Assembly: GCA_902825945.1 (NCBI GenBank)
Contig: CADECY010000008.1
Coordinates: 1-64,000 of the forward strand
Source of the DNA: an uncultured Acidobacteriota bacterium
Lineage (GTDB): Bacteria > Acidobacteriota > Terriglobia > Bryobacterales > Bryobacteraceae
Length of the DNA stretch: 64,000 bases
Direction of reading: 5' to 3'
Shown: one piece after another, positions 24,986-34,538 of the stretch
Numbering within the stretch: the stretch's first letter is position 1
Layout of the letters: every line of letters starts with the position of its first letter
Notes under the pieces: model-generated
Databases searched by the model: none
What the model was told of the DNA's origin: nothing
The model's input: only the letters and a program-made list of their open reading frames with translations
Program-made: the position numbers and the translations under genes

Positions 24986-27900
24986 ATGTATACGCGCCTC
25001 TGTCTCGCGAGCGCCTTGTTCGCGCTTTCCGCCGCGGCTCAGACGACCTTCGCTTCGATTACGGGTACGGTCACGGATCCGAACGGTGCCGTGGTGCCAG
25101 CCGTCACCATCGAGGCCACTCACCTCGAAAGCAACTACAAACACAGCGTCGTATCGAACGAGGCGGGCGTCTATACGCTCGCGCAGTTGCGCGAAGGCGT
25201 CTACATGGTAAAGGCCGCCCATCAGGGCTTCCAGGATTTCGTCGCGCAAGACGTGCGGCTCGTCGCGCGAGACCTGCGGCGGCTCGATATCCAACTTCGC
25301 ATCGGCACGGTCGGCACGACCGTCGAGGTCCAGGGCGGCGCGACGCTGATCGAGACCGAGACCGCGCGCATCGGCAACACGAAAGGCGCGCAGACCTTAC
25401 AGTCGCTTCCGCTCAACACGCGATCGCTGTACGACTTTCTCGGACTCACGCCGGGAGTCGTCGGCGCCGGCGGCGGCCAGGCAACGCGGCGGTTCGCCGG
25501 AAGCCGCGTGAACCAATCCGACCAATCGATCGACGGTGTGACGGTTTCGAACGGCTACGACGGCACCCAGATCAGTCCGCTCGTCGGCTACATTGGCGGT
25601 TTCGAAGAAGTGCGCGTCGACTTGGCGAACAACACCGCCGACATGGGCGCGATCGGACAGGTGACCGTGATCTCGAAAGGCGGAACCAATCAGCTCCACG
25701 GCATGGCCTGGAATTACTACTCTTCGCCATGGTTCCGCGCCCGCGATCCGTTCTCGCCAGCGCGTCCGACGGGTGTGAATCATCAGCCGGGCTTCCAGGT
25801 GGGCGGGCCGGTGACCATTCCGAAGCTCTACAACGGCAAGGATCGCTCGTTCTTCTTTTTTTCGTTTGAAACGTCGCGCGGGTCGAATGTCGCCCAGCTG
25901 CTGAATCCCACCGTTCCGCTGTCTGCTTGGCGCGCGGGCGATTTCTCGGCGCTTCGCGGTCTGACGCTGCGTGATCCGTCGGGAACCACTCCCTTCGCCA
26001 ACGCCACGATTCCCGCCTCCCGCATCAATTCGGTGTCGCAGCGAATCCAGACCAAGTTCTTCCCGTTGCCGAACTTCGGCGACCCGACGGTTCTCACCAG
26101 CCAGAACTATCGCGAACAGGTTACCCGCCCGTTCGATCCGAACACGTTCTACACGATCCGCGGCGATCATCGCTTCAGCCAGCGAACGTTCATGTTTGGC
26201 CGCTGGACTTGGAACCGCGCGCACAGCCGGGCATACGAGGGCAACCTCCCCGCGATCGGCCGGCGCTGGCAGACGCGTGACACGCGGGCGATGGCGTCGT
26301 CCTTCTCTCACACCATCAACCCGAACCTGATCTCCGAGACGCGCTTCGGCATCACCTACAACGACAACCCGCTACATGGCGCCCAGCGGGGACTCGAGAT
26401 CGTGCGCGAACTGGGCTTGGTCGGCCTCGCCGACAATCTGCCCGACATCAACGGACTCACGCAGATCGGATTCGCGGGTATCGGCCTCACCGGCATTTCG
26501 CAATCGCAGTGGCGGCATCCCGGATTCAAGAACTACGTGCAGCAGTACCAGCAGCACTTCAACTGGTTCCGCGGAAAGCACAGCCTGAAGGCGGGCTTCA
26601 TCCTCACTCGAGTACGATTCCAGGACAATCAGGCATCGGCGAATCTGTTCGGGAATTTGAGCTTTGGCCCGACCTTCACCTCGCAGCCCTACGCCGACTT
26701 CCTGCTCGGCATTCCCACCTCGGCCTCCCGCGCCTTCGCTCCGGTCGAAATCAGCCGCCTGCGTTGGGCTGAGGATTTTTTCGTCACCGACGATTTCAAG
26801 ATCACACCCACGCTGACCCTGAATATCGGCGTTCGTTACGAGTACCATCCCGGATACAAGGAGGAACTGGGACAACAGTCGGTGTTCGACATCGCGACAG
26901 GCAAAATCGTGGTTCCGGACGGCGCCTTGGGCCGCGTCAGCCCGCTCATGCCACGCGGCTACGTGGACGTGGTGGAAGCGAAGTCGGTGGGTTGGCCCAG
27001 TGCCACGCTCCTGAAGGGTGACAAGAACAATTTCGCGCCGCGGTTTGGCTTGGCGTGGCGTCCCATGGGTCCGAACACCGTATTCCGCATGGGCTACGGA
27101 ATCTTCTACGATGTCGTGCCGCGGAACGTGGGCGCCGGCGGTTCGCCGTACGTGATCAACGAGCCGACTTTCACCAACCCGACGGGTGCGCCGTCGGTGA
27201 TCTTCCCCCGCGTGTTTCCGGCGTCGGTGGGCGGCCCCTCGACGGTCGGTCTGCCGGCGGGAAACCGGCTCGACCTGCGCGATCCGTTCAGCATGCAGTA
27301 CAACTTCACGATCGAGCATCAGCGATGGAACACTGGCTTCCGTGCGTCCTACATCGGGACCAACACGCGCCAAGGCCAGTGGGGCTACAACATCAATCAG
27401 CCCGTGGCCGACGGCAGGCCCTTCATCGACAAGCCGCGGCCGTACCCGAATTACCCCGCTATCACCTACATCACCAATGGCGCTGGACATCAGTATCACT
27501 CGATGACGCTCGAGGTGAATCGCAAGATGGCGGCGGGGCTCTACTATCAAGCTTCCTGGACCTGGGCTCGGGACATCGGCGATCTCGATCGCGGAGCCTC
27601 CGGCGAGAATGCCTATGATCGCCGCCGCGAGCGCTCCGTCTGGCTCGACATTCCCACGCACCGCCCGAGCGCGAATCTGATCTACGAACTCCCGCTCGGC
27701 AAGGGCAAGCGATTCCTCTCCTCCGGACGCGCGATGAACGCAATCTTCGGCGGGTGGGAGATCAGCGCTGTCTACAGCGGATACACAGGCCAATTCCTGA
27801 CGCCCCAGTGGACCGGGCCCGATCCCACCGGAACGGCGTTCACGGCCAGCAGGACCCCGGCGCAGGTGACGATTCGCCCGAATCATCTCCGTGACGCAAA

Positions 27901-28246
27901 CCTGGCTGACGGACAACGGACGACCGGCCGCTGGTTCGACCCGTCCGCCTTCGGCCCGCCGACTCCGGGCTCGTTCGGTAGTTCGGCGAAGGGTGTCGTG
28001 ATTGGTCCCGGCTCGAGCGTCTTCCACACGGGTATCGCGAAGAACTTCTCGATTGGCGAGCGAGCGCGGCTCCGCTGGGACATGATCGCGGCGAATGCCT
28101 TCAATCATCCGAACTACGCCAATCCGCAGATGAACATCTCGCAGTTGGCGAATGTCGGTGTGATCACCGCTGTCGCGGGCGATGTGGCGGTGTTGGATCA
28201 ATCGGGGCCGCGTCGGCTTCGGACCAGCTTGACGATCGAGTGGTAA
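24986..28246 (+). CDS. TonB-dependent receptor, Oar-like, with N-terminal carboxypeptidase-regulatory-like domain
   Basis: A 1086-residue protein that starts at the ATG at 24986 with AAGGAG at 24973-24978. Signal peptide: MYTRLCLASALFALSAAAQ. Residues about 25-110 are a carboxypeptidase-regulatory-like beta-sandwich (ASITGTVTDPNGAVVPAVTI). A plug region follows (LQSLPLNTRSLYDFLGLTPGV), then a long 22-strand-type barrel with repeated aromatic motifs, ending FNHPNYANPQMNIS and a terminal strand closing in LTIEW. This architecture is amplified in acidobacteria and mediates outer-membrane uptake of large substrates or adhesion. The neighbours (PHP, glycosidase-like, esterase fusion) suggest carbohydrate uptake. 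Confidence 0.93.
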   Translation: MYTRLCLASALFALSAAAQTTFASITGTVTDPNGAVVPAVTIEATHLESNYKHSVVSNEAGVYTLAQLREGVYMVKAAHQGFQDFVAQDVRLVARDLRRLDIQLRIGTVGTTVEVQGGATLIETETARIGNTKGAQTLQSLPLNTRSLYDFLGLTPGVVGAGGGQATRRFAGSRVNQSDQSIDGVTVSNGYDGTQISPLVGYIGGFEEVRVDLANNTADMGAIGQVTVISKGGTNQLHGMAWNYYSSPWFRARDPFSPARPTGVNHQPGFQVGGPVTIPKLYNGKDRSFFFFSFETSRGSNVAQLLNPTVPLSAWRAGDFSALRGLTLRDPSGTTPFANATIPASRINSVSQRIQTKFFPLPNFGDPTVLTSQNYREQVTRPFDPNTFYTIRGDHRFSQRTFMFGRWTWNRAHSRAYEGNLPAIGRRWQTRDTRAMASSFSHTINPNLISETRFGITYNDNPLHGAQRGLEIVRELGLVGLADNLPDINGLTQIGFAGIGLTGISQSQWRHPGFKNYVQQYQQHFNWFRGKHSLKAGFILTRVRFQDNQASANLFGNLSFGPTFTSQPYADFLLGIPTSASRAFAPVEISRLRWAEDFFVTDDFKITPTLTLNIGVRYEYHPGYKEELGQQSVFDIATGKIVVPDGALGRVSPLMPRGYVDVVEAKSVGWPSATLLKGDKNNFAPRFGLAWRPMGPNTVFRMGYGIFYDVVPRNVGAGGSPYVINEPTFTNPTGAPSVIFPRVFPASVGGPSTVGLPAGNRLDLRDPFSMQYNFTIEHQRWNTGFRASYIGTNTRQGQWGYNINQPVADGRPFIDKPRPYPNYPAITYITNGAGHQYHSMTLEVNRKMAAGLYYQASWTWARDIGDLDRGASGENAYDRRRERSVWLDIPTHRPSANLIYELPLGKGKRFLSSGRAMNAIFGGWEISAVYSGYTGQFLTPQWTGPDPTGTAFTASRTPAQVTIRPNHLRDANLADGQRTTGRWFDPSAFGPPTPGSFGSSAKGVVIGPGSSVFHTGIAKNFSIGERARLRWDMIAANAFNHPNYANPQMNISQLANVGVITAVAGDVAVLDQSGPRRLRTSLTIEW

Positions 28247-28252
28247 CCGGAT

Positions 28253-28924
28253 TCAGGAGCGCCGCCGTCCGGCGCTCCTGAGCAACTCCCGCCGGATCGC
28301 GGCGAGCAGAAACCACCGGCGTTCGTCTGTGATCGTGCTTCCGAAGCGAATGTGCCGAAAGGCAACCCCTGGACGCATGAGAAGAACGATCACCGCTCCG
28401 GGCTGCATCTCGAACGTGAAGCCGCCCTTGGCAATCGCTTCGGTGGCCGAGTCAATCGAATCCCAATCGAAGCGCTGAATCCAGCCGATCCGGCCCCAAC
28501 CGGTGCGGACCGTTCCGCTGCTGCCTTCGCGGCGAATCGCAATCTTGCCGAACACCATTGCCCCCACGTACGCCCATACCGCGATCGCGATCGATCCGGA
28601 GAGGAGCCTCGCCGCCAAAGGCATCGTTGGTTCCGGGAGCAGTCCGGTTGCGAAGGCAGTGGCCATTGCGGCGGCGGGGATTCCCAAGAACGCGTGCCAG
28701 GACCGCAGGACCGCATAGGCTTCGAATCCGCCGGGCATGGTCCGGAGCCCGTTCCGGACGGCGGATCGGCAATGTTGCCGGGCCCTTGGTCCGGAGCGCC
28801 GAGCAATTCGGAGAACCGGAACGCGGAGCCACAGCGGACGCACAACGCGGTGTCTGCGGCGACATTGATTGATATTGGCCGCCTCGATTCGCGCCGAACA
28901 GCTCGGACAGGACGGTTGGGCCAT
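28253..28924 (-). CDS. Zinc-ribbon membrane protein with an apparent N-terminal frameshift
   Basis: The frame from the ATG at 28924 is open for 223 codons, but the N-terminus looks broken. It begins MAQPSCPSCSARIEAANIN, then the expected continuation VAADTALCVRCGSAFRFSELL appears in another frame. It returns to the first frame near PGGFEAYAVLRSWHAFLG. A 4-bp tandem repeat (ATTGATTG on the plus strand, 28864-28871) sits exactly at the first break, and a second, compensating change is implied near 28745. If repaired, the protein would have a four-cysteine zinc ribbon, two membrane helices (about 75-130) and a C-terminal soluble part. It may be a recent pseudogene, a sequencing error, or translated from an internal start. 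Confidence 0.6.
   Translation of the reverse strand: MAQPSCPSCSARIEAANINQCRRRHRVVRPLWLRVPVLRIARRSGPRARQHCRSAVRNGLRTMPGGFEAYAVLRSWHAFLGIPAAAMATAFATGLLPEPTMPLAARLLSGSIAIAVWAYVGAMVFGKIAIRREGSSGTVRTGWGRIGWIQRFDWDSIDSATEAIAKGGFTFEMQPGAVIVLLMRPGVAFRHIRFGSTITDERRWFLLAAIRRELLRSAGRRRS
28254..28280. terminator. Hairpin between the TonB receptor and the zinc-ribbon gene
   Basis: Arms CAGGAGCGCCG (28254-28264) and CGGCGCTCCTG (28270-28280) are perfect complements with a 5-base loop. The hairpin lies 8 bp after the receptor stop. It also encodes the last residues of the convergent zinc-ribbon gene, so it probably terminates both. Confidence 0.6.
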
Positions 28925-28948
28925 CGGCAATGAACTCCCGGGACGCCG

Positions 28949-29623
28949 CTACGATGGCCGCTGCGCGCGAAGCCACTCCGCCAAGTTCGGATCGAGGAAA
29001 TCCTTCGCGTGCAGATGCGCGCCTTCGAAATACGGCAGAGTGGTGGTGAGCGCCACCACACGCGCGCCAGAGGCGAGCGCGGCCTGAATCCCGGGAATCG
29101 AGTCCTCGAAGATGACGCAGTTTTCCGGTTTCAAGCCGATGAACTCCGCCGCTCTGAGATAGATCTCCGGATCGGGTTTGGGCCGCTCGACAAAGTGCCC
29201 GTCCACCACTCGCAGGAACCGGTCGCGGATGCCCGCGCCCTCGAGAACGAAGTCGATATTCGCCGGTTCCGCGTTCGAGGCGACGGCCATCGGAGAGCCG
29301 CTCAGTCCGTCGAGGATCTGGCGGATACCGGGAATCAGATGCTGCTCCAGGACCGGCGCCATCATCTCCCGATAAAGCCGCTCCTTCGCAGCTCCGTGTT
29401 CCAGAACGTGATGCAATTCCAAGCCGCCGCCGAAGAAGTCCCGCACGATGTCATCATTCCGCAACCCGTGCATGCGGCGTTGCACTTGCGAGGGATCACG
29501 GCCTTGGCGCTCGAGGTAGACCTCCCAAGCCCGGTTGTGCATCGGGGTAGAATCAATAATTACCCCATCCATGTCGAAGATGGCCCCGAGGCCGGGGCCC
29601 AGTAGACTGTCCGCCTGAGTCAA
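28949..29623 (-). CDS. HAD-superfamily phosphatase/phosphoglucomutase-like hydrolase
   Basis: A 224-residue protein with a TTG start at 29621-29623; no better ATG is in frame ahead of the motif. HAD motif I is IFDMDGVIIDSTPMH (15-29), motif II lies in MAVASNAEPANI, the motif III lysine in ERPKPDPEIYL and motif IV in VIFEDSIPGIQAA. The helical cap between motifs I and II is of the beta-phosphoglucomutase or sugar-phosphatase type. Cytoplasmic; the substrate is probably a small phosphosugar. It is followed 24 bp later by the zinc-ribbon gene and is divergent (23 bp) from the AlkD-like gene. Confidence 0.9.
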   Translation of the reverse strand: MTQADSLLGPGLGAIFDMDGVIIDSTPMHNRAWEVYLERQGRDPSQVQRRMHGLRNDDIVRDFFGGGLELHHVLEHGAAKERLYREMMAPVLEQHLIPGIRQILDGLSGSPMAVASNAEPANIDFVLEGAGIRDRFLRVVDGHFVERPKPDPEIYLRAAEFIGLKPENCVIFEDSIPGIQAALASGARVVALTTTLPYFEGAHLHAKDFLDPNLAEWLRAQRPS

Positions 29624-29646
29624 TACGTGATCATAGCATCCGCAGA

Positions 29647-30315
29647 ATGAGTTTCGACGAAGTCATGAGGGCGCTCGCCTCGCTTGGCAGCGAGCAGAAC
29701 CGCAAGATGTACCAGCGCCACGGTGCCGGGCCGGACGTCTACGGAGTGAGCTTCGCGAACCTCGACAAGATCCGCAACCGGATCGGCAAGGACACTCAAC
29801 TCGCCCGCTCGCTCTGGGTTTCCGGTAACACCGACGCGCGTTGCCTGGCCACCATGATCGCCGAGCCCACCGAGATGCCGGAGATCGAACTCGATTCTTG
29901 GGCGCAGAGCATTACCTACTACGTCCTCGCCGATCTGTTCGCGCGCAACATCGTATCGCTGAGCCCGCACGGACAGTCGCGGATGGAAGCCTGGATTCAC
30001 TCGAGCCACGACCTCATCTGCCAGGCGGGCTGGAACCTCGTCACCATTCAGGCGGTCCAGGAAGACTCGCTCCCCGACACCTACTTCGAAGAACACTTGA
30101 AGACGATCGAGGCCAATATCCGCAACGCCGCCAACCGCTCACGCCATTCGATGAATGCCGCCCTGATCGCGATCGGGATGCGCAACGCGCGCCTCCATGC
30201 CATTGCACTGGCCGCCGCCGAGCGGATCGGGCGTGTGGATGTGGATCACGGTGACACCGACAATGTCACTCCCGATGCCGTCATCACGTTGCGTCAGGCC
30301 GTGCGCAAACGTTAG
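29647..30315 (+). CDS. DNA alkylation repair protein (AlkD-like HEAT-repeat glycosylase)
   Basis: A 222-residue helical-repeat protein. Family-like segments include DVYGVSFANLDKIRNRIGKD, ARSLWVSGNTDARCLATMIAE, SWAQSITYYVLADLFARNIV and GWNLVTIQA. AlkD-type enzymes remove 3- and 7-alkylated purines without base flipping. The active-site Trp/Asp pair cannot be fixed without alignment; W-A and D-L pairs are present in the expected helices. Monocistronic on the plus strand. Confidence 0.8.
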   Translation: MSFDEVMRALASLGSEQNRKMYQRHGAGPDVYGVSFANLDKIRNRIGKDTQLARSLWVSGNTDARCLATMIAEPTEMPEIELDSWAQSITYYVLADLFARNIVSLSPHGQSRMEAWIHSSHDLICQAGWNLVTIQAVQEDSLPDTYFEEHLKTIEANIRNAANRSRHSMNAALIAIGMRNARLHAIALAAAERIGRVDVDHGDTDNVTPDAVITLRQAVRKR

Positions 30316-30907
30316 TAGTTAGTGTTCAGGCCCGAGATCCCGGGACGATGAACGGGGGAACGGGAAGAGGAGCGCGGCCGGCCCACTCGGGCAAGCCGAT
30401 GTGAGGTTCTGCCCGCCACCAATCTCGACGGAGACGCCATCCAGAGATCGCAACCATCCGGGCGCGTGGCCGGCGTCACCATCAATACTCACACGGGTGA
30501 TTTCACCAGGGCCAGCGCGGCGCGGTGTGGAGCATCGTGGTAACCAACCGGGCACGGGCCCGGCGTGGACTGGAGAAGAGGCGCGGGGATGAGTTTCCGC
30601 AGGTTGGGTTTCGCGGGATATCTCGGTTTGATCGCTGGCTCCGGCTGGACGGGTACCACGGGGTGCAGCCGCTCCGCACTCGTTCGGATGCCTGGATTCG
30701 GGCGCGAGGTGGCCGCCCCGTCATCCTCGCGGCGGACATCTCCGTGGACGGCACCGGCAAGTATCGGCAAACTCGGTGGCTGCCTGCGCGATTCCGATTG
30801 CAACGATACCGAAACGCGGGACAAGAGCCTTGGGCGCCGCCGCGATTCTCGAGCCATCACGGGGATGCTGAGCGCGGCCAGCCTGGCTTGGATCGTTCGC
30901 CGGCGCC
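30316..30907. other. 592-bp gap with no supportable gene
   Basis: The stretch lies between the AlkD-like gene and the 3' end of the GAF/SpoIIE phosphatase gene. Several short frames are open on both strands because the DNA is GC-rich. None starts with a good ribosome binding site or shows a family I recognise. A frame around 30590-30780 (+) beginning MSFRRLGFAGYLGLIAGSG resembles a signal peptide but does not continue convincingly. It may be decayed coding DNA. Confidence 0.4.
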
Positions 30908-32656
30908 TTACCGCACCTTGAGCACGATGAGCGTCTGATCGTCCTGGATCGGCATCCCCGCCGCCCACGTGTCGAAGTCCTCGAGAATCGCATCCACGAT
31001 CTTCTTGGCCGGCAACTGGCTCAGGCCGCGAAAGAACTCCGCAAGCCGGCTGTCGCCGTACGGCTGCTTGGCCCGGTTCAACTGATCCTGAATTCCATCC
31101 GAATAGAGCAGAATCACATCGCCCGCTTCGACCGGGAAGACGGTCTCGTCGTATCGCCGGTCCGGAAACATGCCGAGCGGAAAGCCCTCGAGGTGCGGCG
31201 CGATGATCTCACCGTTGCGGCAGATCATAGGCGGGATGGACGCGGCGTTCGACACGGTGAACTTGCGTTCACGAGGCTGCCATAGCAGCACCAGCAGTGT
31301 TAGGTACTTTCCCGAAACGCTGCGCTGCATCAGCGCATCGTTGAGGGCCTGCATCAGCGCGGCCGGAGTCTTTCGGCGCGGTGCGAGCGTACGCAACAGT
31401 CCCGTCACCATCGCGCCGTAGAGCGCCGCGGCGGCGCTCTTTCCCGCCACGTCGCCGCAACTGATGATCGCGTAGTCGTCGCCTTGTTCGAAGAAGTCGA
31501 ATACGTCGCCGGTGATCTCGTGCGCGGGCCGGAAACCGATTCCGATTTCGAGGCCGGCGATCTCCGGGTCGGCGCGCGGCAACAGCACCGATTGGAGTTG
31601 GCGCGCCGCGCTGAGGTCAGCCTCCATGCGCTCGCTCTTGTCGGAGATATCTTCGTACAGGCGCGCGTTGACGATCGCGCCCGTGACCTGCGGCGCCACC
31701 AGTGTGAGCAACTGCTGATGTTCGTCGGTGAAGAACCCGATGCGTTCGCTCTCGAGATTGAGCACGCCCACCAGTCCGCTGGGCGCGATCAGCGGGATCG
31801 CGAGTTCGCTCCGGATTCCGGGAATCGTCTCGATATAGCGCGGGTCCGCCCCGGTATCTTCTACCCGGATCGGTTGCCGCTGCACCGCGCAATTCCCGGT
31901 GATTCCCTTGCCCATCGGAATCATGTTGAGCTTCACGCGCTTGTCGAAGCGAATGCTGAAACGGTGCCGCAGCACATCCTGGGCCGGGTCGTGCAGCAGA
32001 ATGCTGAACGCGTCGTAATTGATGAACTCGCGGACCCGTTCGGCAACTGTCGAAAGCAACTCGTCGAGATCGAGCTTCGAGGCAAACTCCTGCGCCACGT
32101 TAGCGAGTGTCCGCAGCGTGCGATTCTGCCGCTCGAGCTTGCGGAACAGATTCGCGCGCAGCAGGAACGACGCGACTCGGGAAGCGATGAGTTGCACCAT
32201 CGCCGAATCCTCGCTCGTATACGCATCGCGCTGCGCGGACTGGAGGTCGATCACGCCCACCAGGCGCGAGCCCACCGTCATCGGTACCGCGAGTTCACTT
32301 TGCACCGCGTCGAGCACGGGCAGATACCGCGGGTCGGATTTCACGTCGCCTACCAGCACTGGCATCCGGGCCGACGCTGCAATGCCCGTGATCCCTTCAT
32401 CGAGTGGAATCACCAGGCCGCGTGTTGCGTCGCGGCTCAATCCTTCCGCATGCCGGACGCGTAGTCCCTTCGCGCGTTCGGAATAGATCAGGATCGCCAC
32501 CACCTCGCTCGGCACCACGCGCTTGACATATTCGCTGACGCTCTTCAGCAGCGAGTCGAGGTCGGGCGCGGACGAAGTCGCCGTCGTCACCTCGAGCAGA
32601 AAGTCGAGCAGTTCGGCGCGATCTCGAAATCGTGCCCGATTGCGGCGCTGCGCCAT
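30908..32656 (-). CDS. GAF-GAF-SpoIIE (PP2C-type) serine phosphatase
   Basis: A 582-residue protein with the ATG at 32656, one base after the deoC stop. Two GAF domains occupy about 25-175 (VVAILIYSERAKGLRV, VPMTVGSRLVGVIDLQ) and 195-345 (FSILLHDPAQDVLRHRF, IPLIAPSGLVGVLNLES). A linker helix follows (LSAARQLQSVLLP). The PP2C-like SpoIIE/RsbU domain then runs to the end (DVFDFFEQGDDYAIISCGDVAGKS, DVILLYSDGI, DDQTLIVLKVR), with metal-binding Asp residues in place. Such proteins dephosphorylate anti-sigma-antagonist proteins in response to small ligands. No anti-sigma partner is encoded nearby. It is the third gene of the rpiB-deoC operon. Confidence 0.95.
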   Translation of the reverse strand: MAQRRNRARFRDRAELLDFLLEVTTATSSAPDLDSLLKSVSEYVKRVVPSEVVAILIYSERAKGLRVRHAEGLSRDATRGLVIPLDEGITGIAASARMPVLVGDVKSDPRYLPVLDAVQSELAVPMTVGSRLVGVIDLQSAQRDAYTSEDSAMVQLIASRVASFLLRANLFRKLERQNRTLRTLANVAQEFASKLDLDELLSTVAERVREFINYDAFSILLHDPAQDVLRHRFSIRFDKRVKLNMIPMGKGITGNCAVQRQPIRVEDTGADPRYIETIPGIRSELAIPLIAPSGLVGVLNLESERIGFFTDEHQQLLTLVAPQVTGAIVNARLYEDISDKSERMEADLSAARQLQSVLLPRADPEIAGLEIGIGFRPAHEITGDVFDFFEQGDDYAIISCGDVAGKSAAAALYGAMVTGLLRTLAPRRKTPAALMQALNDALMQRSVSGKYLTLLVLLWQPRERKFTVSNAASIPPMICRNGEIIAPHLEGFPLGMFPDRRYDETVFPVEAGDVILLYSDGIQDQLNRAKQPYGDSRLAEFFRGLSQLPAKKIVDAILEDFDTWAAGMPIQDDQTLIVLKVR

Positions 32657-32657
32657 T

Positions 32658-33551
32658 TCAGTAGCCGCCCGCCGCGGCAGCGCCTTCGACGATCTTCACG
32701 CTCGCGCTCGCGCCAATCCTCGTCGCGCCCGCCGCTGCCATCTGCCGCGCGTCTTCGAGTGATCGCACGCCTCCCGAGGCCTTCACTCCGATCTCCGGAC
32801 CCACCACCTTCCGCATCAGGGCGATATCGTGCGCCGTGGCACCGCCCTTCGCGAATCCGGTCGAGGTCTTGACGAAGTCCGCGCCCGCCAGCTTCGAAAG
32901 CGTGCAGGCGATCGCCTTCTGGTTGTCGTCAAGCAGCGCGGTTTCGATGATCACCTTGACGATCGCGCCACCTTTGTGCGCGGCCTCGGCCACCGCCGCG
33001 ATGTCGGCGCGCACGGTCTCGGAATCGCCCGACTTGAGCGAGCCCACGTTGATCACCATGTCGATCTCCTGGGCTCCGTGAGCAAGCGCGATCTCGGTCT
33101 CGGCGCGCTTGGACTCCGTACTCGTGGCTCCCAGCGGGAATCCCACAACGGTGCAAACCTTGACCGGAGATCCGGCCAGCAGCTTGGCAACCTTCGGCAC
33201 CCAGAACGGATTCACGCAAACACTCGCAAACGAATACTTGCGCGCCTCGGCGCAGACCGTCTCGATCTCGGCCGCGGTCGCCTCGGGCTTGAGCAGCGTG
33301 TGATCGATCATGGCGGCGATGGCCGTATCGATCTTGGTTAGCTTCTCGCTCGCGGATACCCGGTCGGCGCCCGCCGCCATGATGTCGCGCGTCTTCCTCG
33401 CGCAGGTCTGCACGCAGCGCTGGGTACAATCCGGGCAAATCGTGTCCGGAATGTTGAGGCCTTCGCCTTTGAGCGCGTTGGGGACGTTCAGCCGCGCCAG
33501 CAGTTCGTTGCCGATCTCGGCAACCAGCCGGTCGAGTTCCTGTTGCGTCAT
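32658..33551 (-). CDS. deoC: Deoxyribose-phosphate aldolase with a Cys-rich N-terminal extension
   Basis: A 297-residue protein, about 70 longer than typical DeoC. The aldolase part starts near residue 78 ([14 protein letters not shown]) and has the Schiff-base Lys228 ([12 protein letters not shown]), a second active-site Lys257 (VKASGGVR) and IDMVINVG. The extension carries CX2CX3CX3C (Cys39, 42, 46, 50, [13 protein letters not shown]), which could bind zinc or an iron-sulfur cluster. DeoC cleaves 2-deoxyribose 5-phosphate to glyceraldehyde 3-phosphate and acetaldehyde. Its ATG overlaps the rpiB stop by four bases, a functional pairing in pentose catabolism. Similar extensions occur in enzymes tied to microcompartments, but no shell genes are in this window. 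Confidence 0.95.
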   Translation of the reverse strand: MTQQELDRLVAEIGNELLARLNVPNALKGEGLNIPDTICPDCTQRCVQTCARKTRDIMAAGADRVSASEKLTKIDTAIAAMIDHTLLKPEATAAEIETVCAEARKYSFASVCVNPFWVPKVAKLLAGSPVKVCTVVGFPLGATSTESKRAETEIALAHGAQEIDMVINVGSLKSGDSETVRADIAAVAEAAHKGGAIVKVIIETALLDDNQKAIACTLSKLAGADFVKTSTGFAKGGATAHDIALMRKVVGPEIGVKASGGVRSLEDARQMAAAGATRIGASASVKIVEGAAAAGGY

Positions 33552-34153
33552 CCGCGCCTCTCGACAGCCATGATCTTGTCGACGCGCGCCTGATGCCGTC
33601 CGCCTGCGAACGGAGTTCCCAGCCAGACGCGCAACACGGTCTCTGCCTGCGATTCGGTCAGCAATCGCCCGCCGAGCGTGAGAATATTCGCGTCGTTGTG
33701 TTCCCGGCTGTTGCGCGCCGAAGCGGTGTCGTAACAGAGCGCGGCGCGGATGCCATCGACTTTGTTCGCCGCCATCGCCGACCCGATTCCCGCTCCATCG
33801 ACGATCACTCCGCGCGCCGCCTTGCTGGATGCGACCAGGTCCGCCACCTGCACGGCGATATCCGGATAGTCCGCGGCCTTTTCCTCGTAAACGCCGACAT
33901 CGCGCGCCGCCAGCCCCAGTTCGGCAAGCACGGGCAACAGCGCCTGCTTCATCCGGAATCCGCCATGGTCGGAACCGATCGCGATCGTCTTCTCCGGCGG
34001 CGAATTGCTATCGATCTGATCGGGTGCCAGTTCGACGATGCGGACTCCGCGCTCACGGGCCAGATCGCGCGCCGAGGGAGTCAGGATGCTGCCTCTGGCG
34101 ATACGAAGCTCGCCCGATGCCGGAATGTCGCGCTCGGTAAAGACCTGTCGCAT
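33548..34153 (-). CDS. rpiB: Ribose-5-phosphate isomerase B with N-terminal extension
   Basis: A 201-residue protein. The RpiB core begins at about residue 56 ([14 protein letters not shown]), followed by [37 protein letters not shown] (Asp at the place of the E. coli catalytic Cys, a known variant) and [15 protein letters not shown]. The first 55 residues ([14 protein letters not shown]...) are an extra domain not in E. coli RpiB. RpiB interconverts ribose and ribulose 5-phosphates. It is the first gene of the rpiB-deoC-phosphatase operon. A decayed copy of its 5' two-thirds lies at 36089-36465. Confidence 0.95.
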   Translation of the reverse strand: MRQVFTERDIPASGELRIARGSILTPSARDLARERGVRIVELAPDQIDSNSPPEKTIAIGSDHGGFRMKQALLPVLAELGLAARDVGVYEEKAADYPDIAVQVADLVASSKAARGVIVDGAGIGSAMAANKVDGIRAALCYDTASARNSREHNDANILTLGGRLLTESQAETVLRVWLGTPFAGGRHQARVDKIMAVERRG

Positions 34154-34243
34154 GAGAAGTCGAAAGCTCCAGTGTACCTCCGGAGGGTGTTCCGGAAGCT
34201 CGAGCCGTGGTCTTCATTACCCAGCGGATCGCAGAGCCGAGTG

Positions 34244-34411
34244 CTACAGGTTAGACTTCGGCGATACCACTAGAGACGGCGTCTTGTCGTCGTGGAACGG
34301 ACAAGTCCCGAGGCGCCATGCTTTTTCAGTTCGACGCCGAAGCCCATCACGAGACGCTCGATGGGCACTTCTCTTTTTGGACCGCTCGATCTCGGAGCCG
34401 GGAATGCGCGC
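34244..34411 (-). pseudogene. Fragment of a CHC2-type DNA primase
   Basis: Read leftwards, the pieces are LARIPGSEIERSKK, then in another frame VPIERLVMGFGVELKKHGA, then again shifted CPFHDDKTPSLVVSPKSNL followed by a stop. This is the start and first half of the CHC2 zinc finger of small primases found on plasmids and integrative elements. The expected next residues (Trp-His-Cys) are missing. Two frameshifts and the early stop make it a remnant. Confidence 0.7.
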
Positions 34412-34538
34412 CAGGGGAATGTCCTCCTTGGAGATGTCGCATAAGGGGATGCCGTCAATATTCTCCTTTGCGATTTCGCTAGTCGTATATAAGAGTTCGC
34501 GAGGCAAGGATTCCCGCTCCCCCCTCTATCCTGGTCTC

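Noticed and set aside
26372-28201. 609-codon open frame antisense to the first TonB-dependent receptor
   Set aside because: Shadow of the receptor's codon pattern; no start signal and no recognisable domain.
30565-30921. Possible exported 118-residue protein in the 30.3-30.9 kb gap
   Set aside because: The start MSFRRLGFAGYLGLIAGSG is signal-like, but the remainder is Arg/Ser-rich without any pattern and runs into the end of the phosphatase gene.
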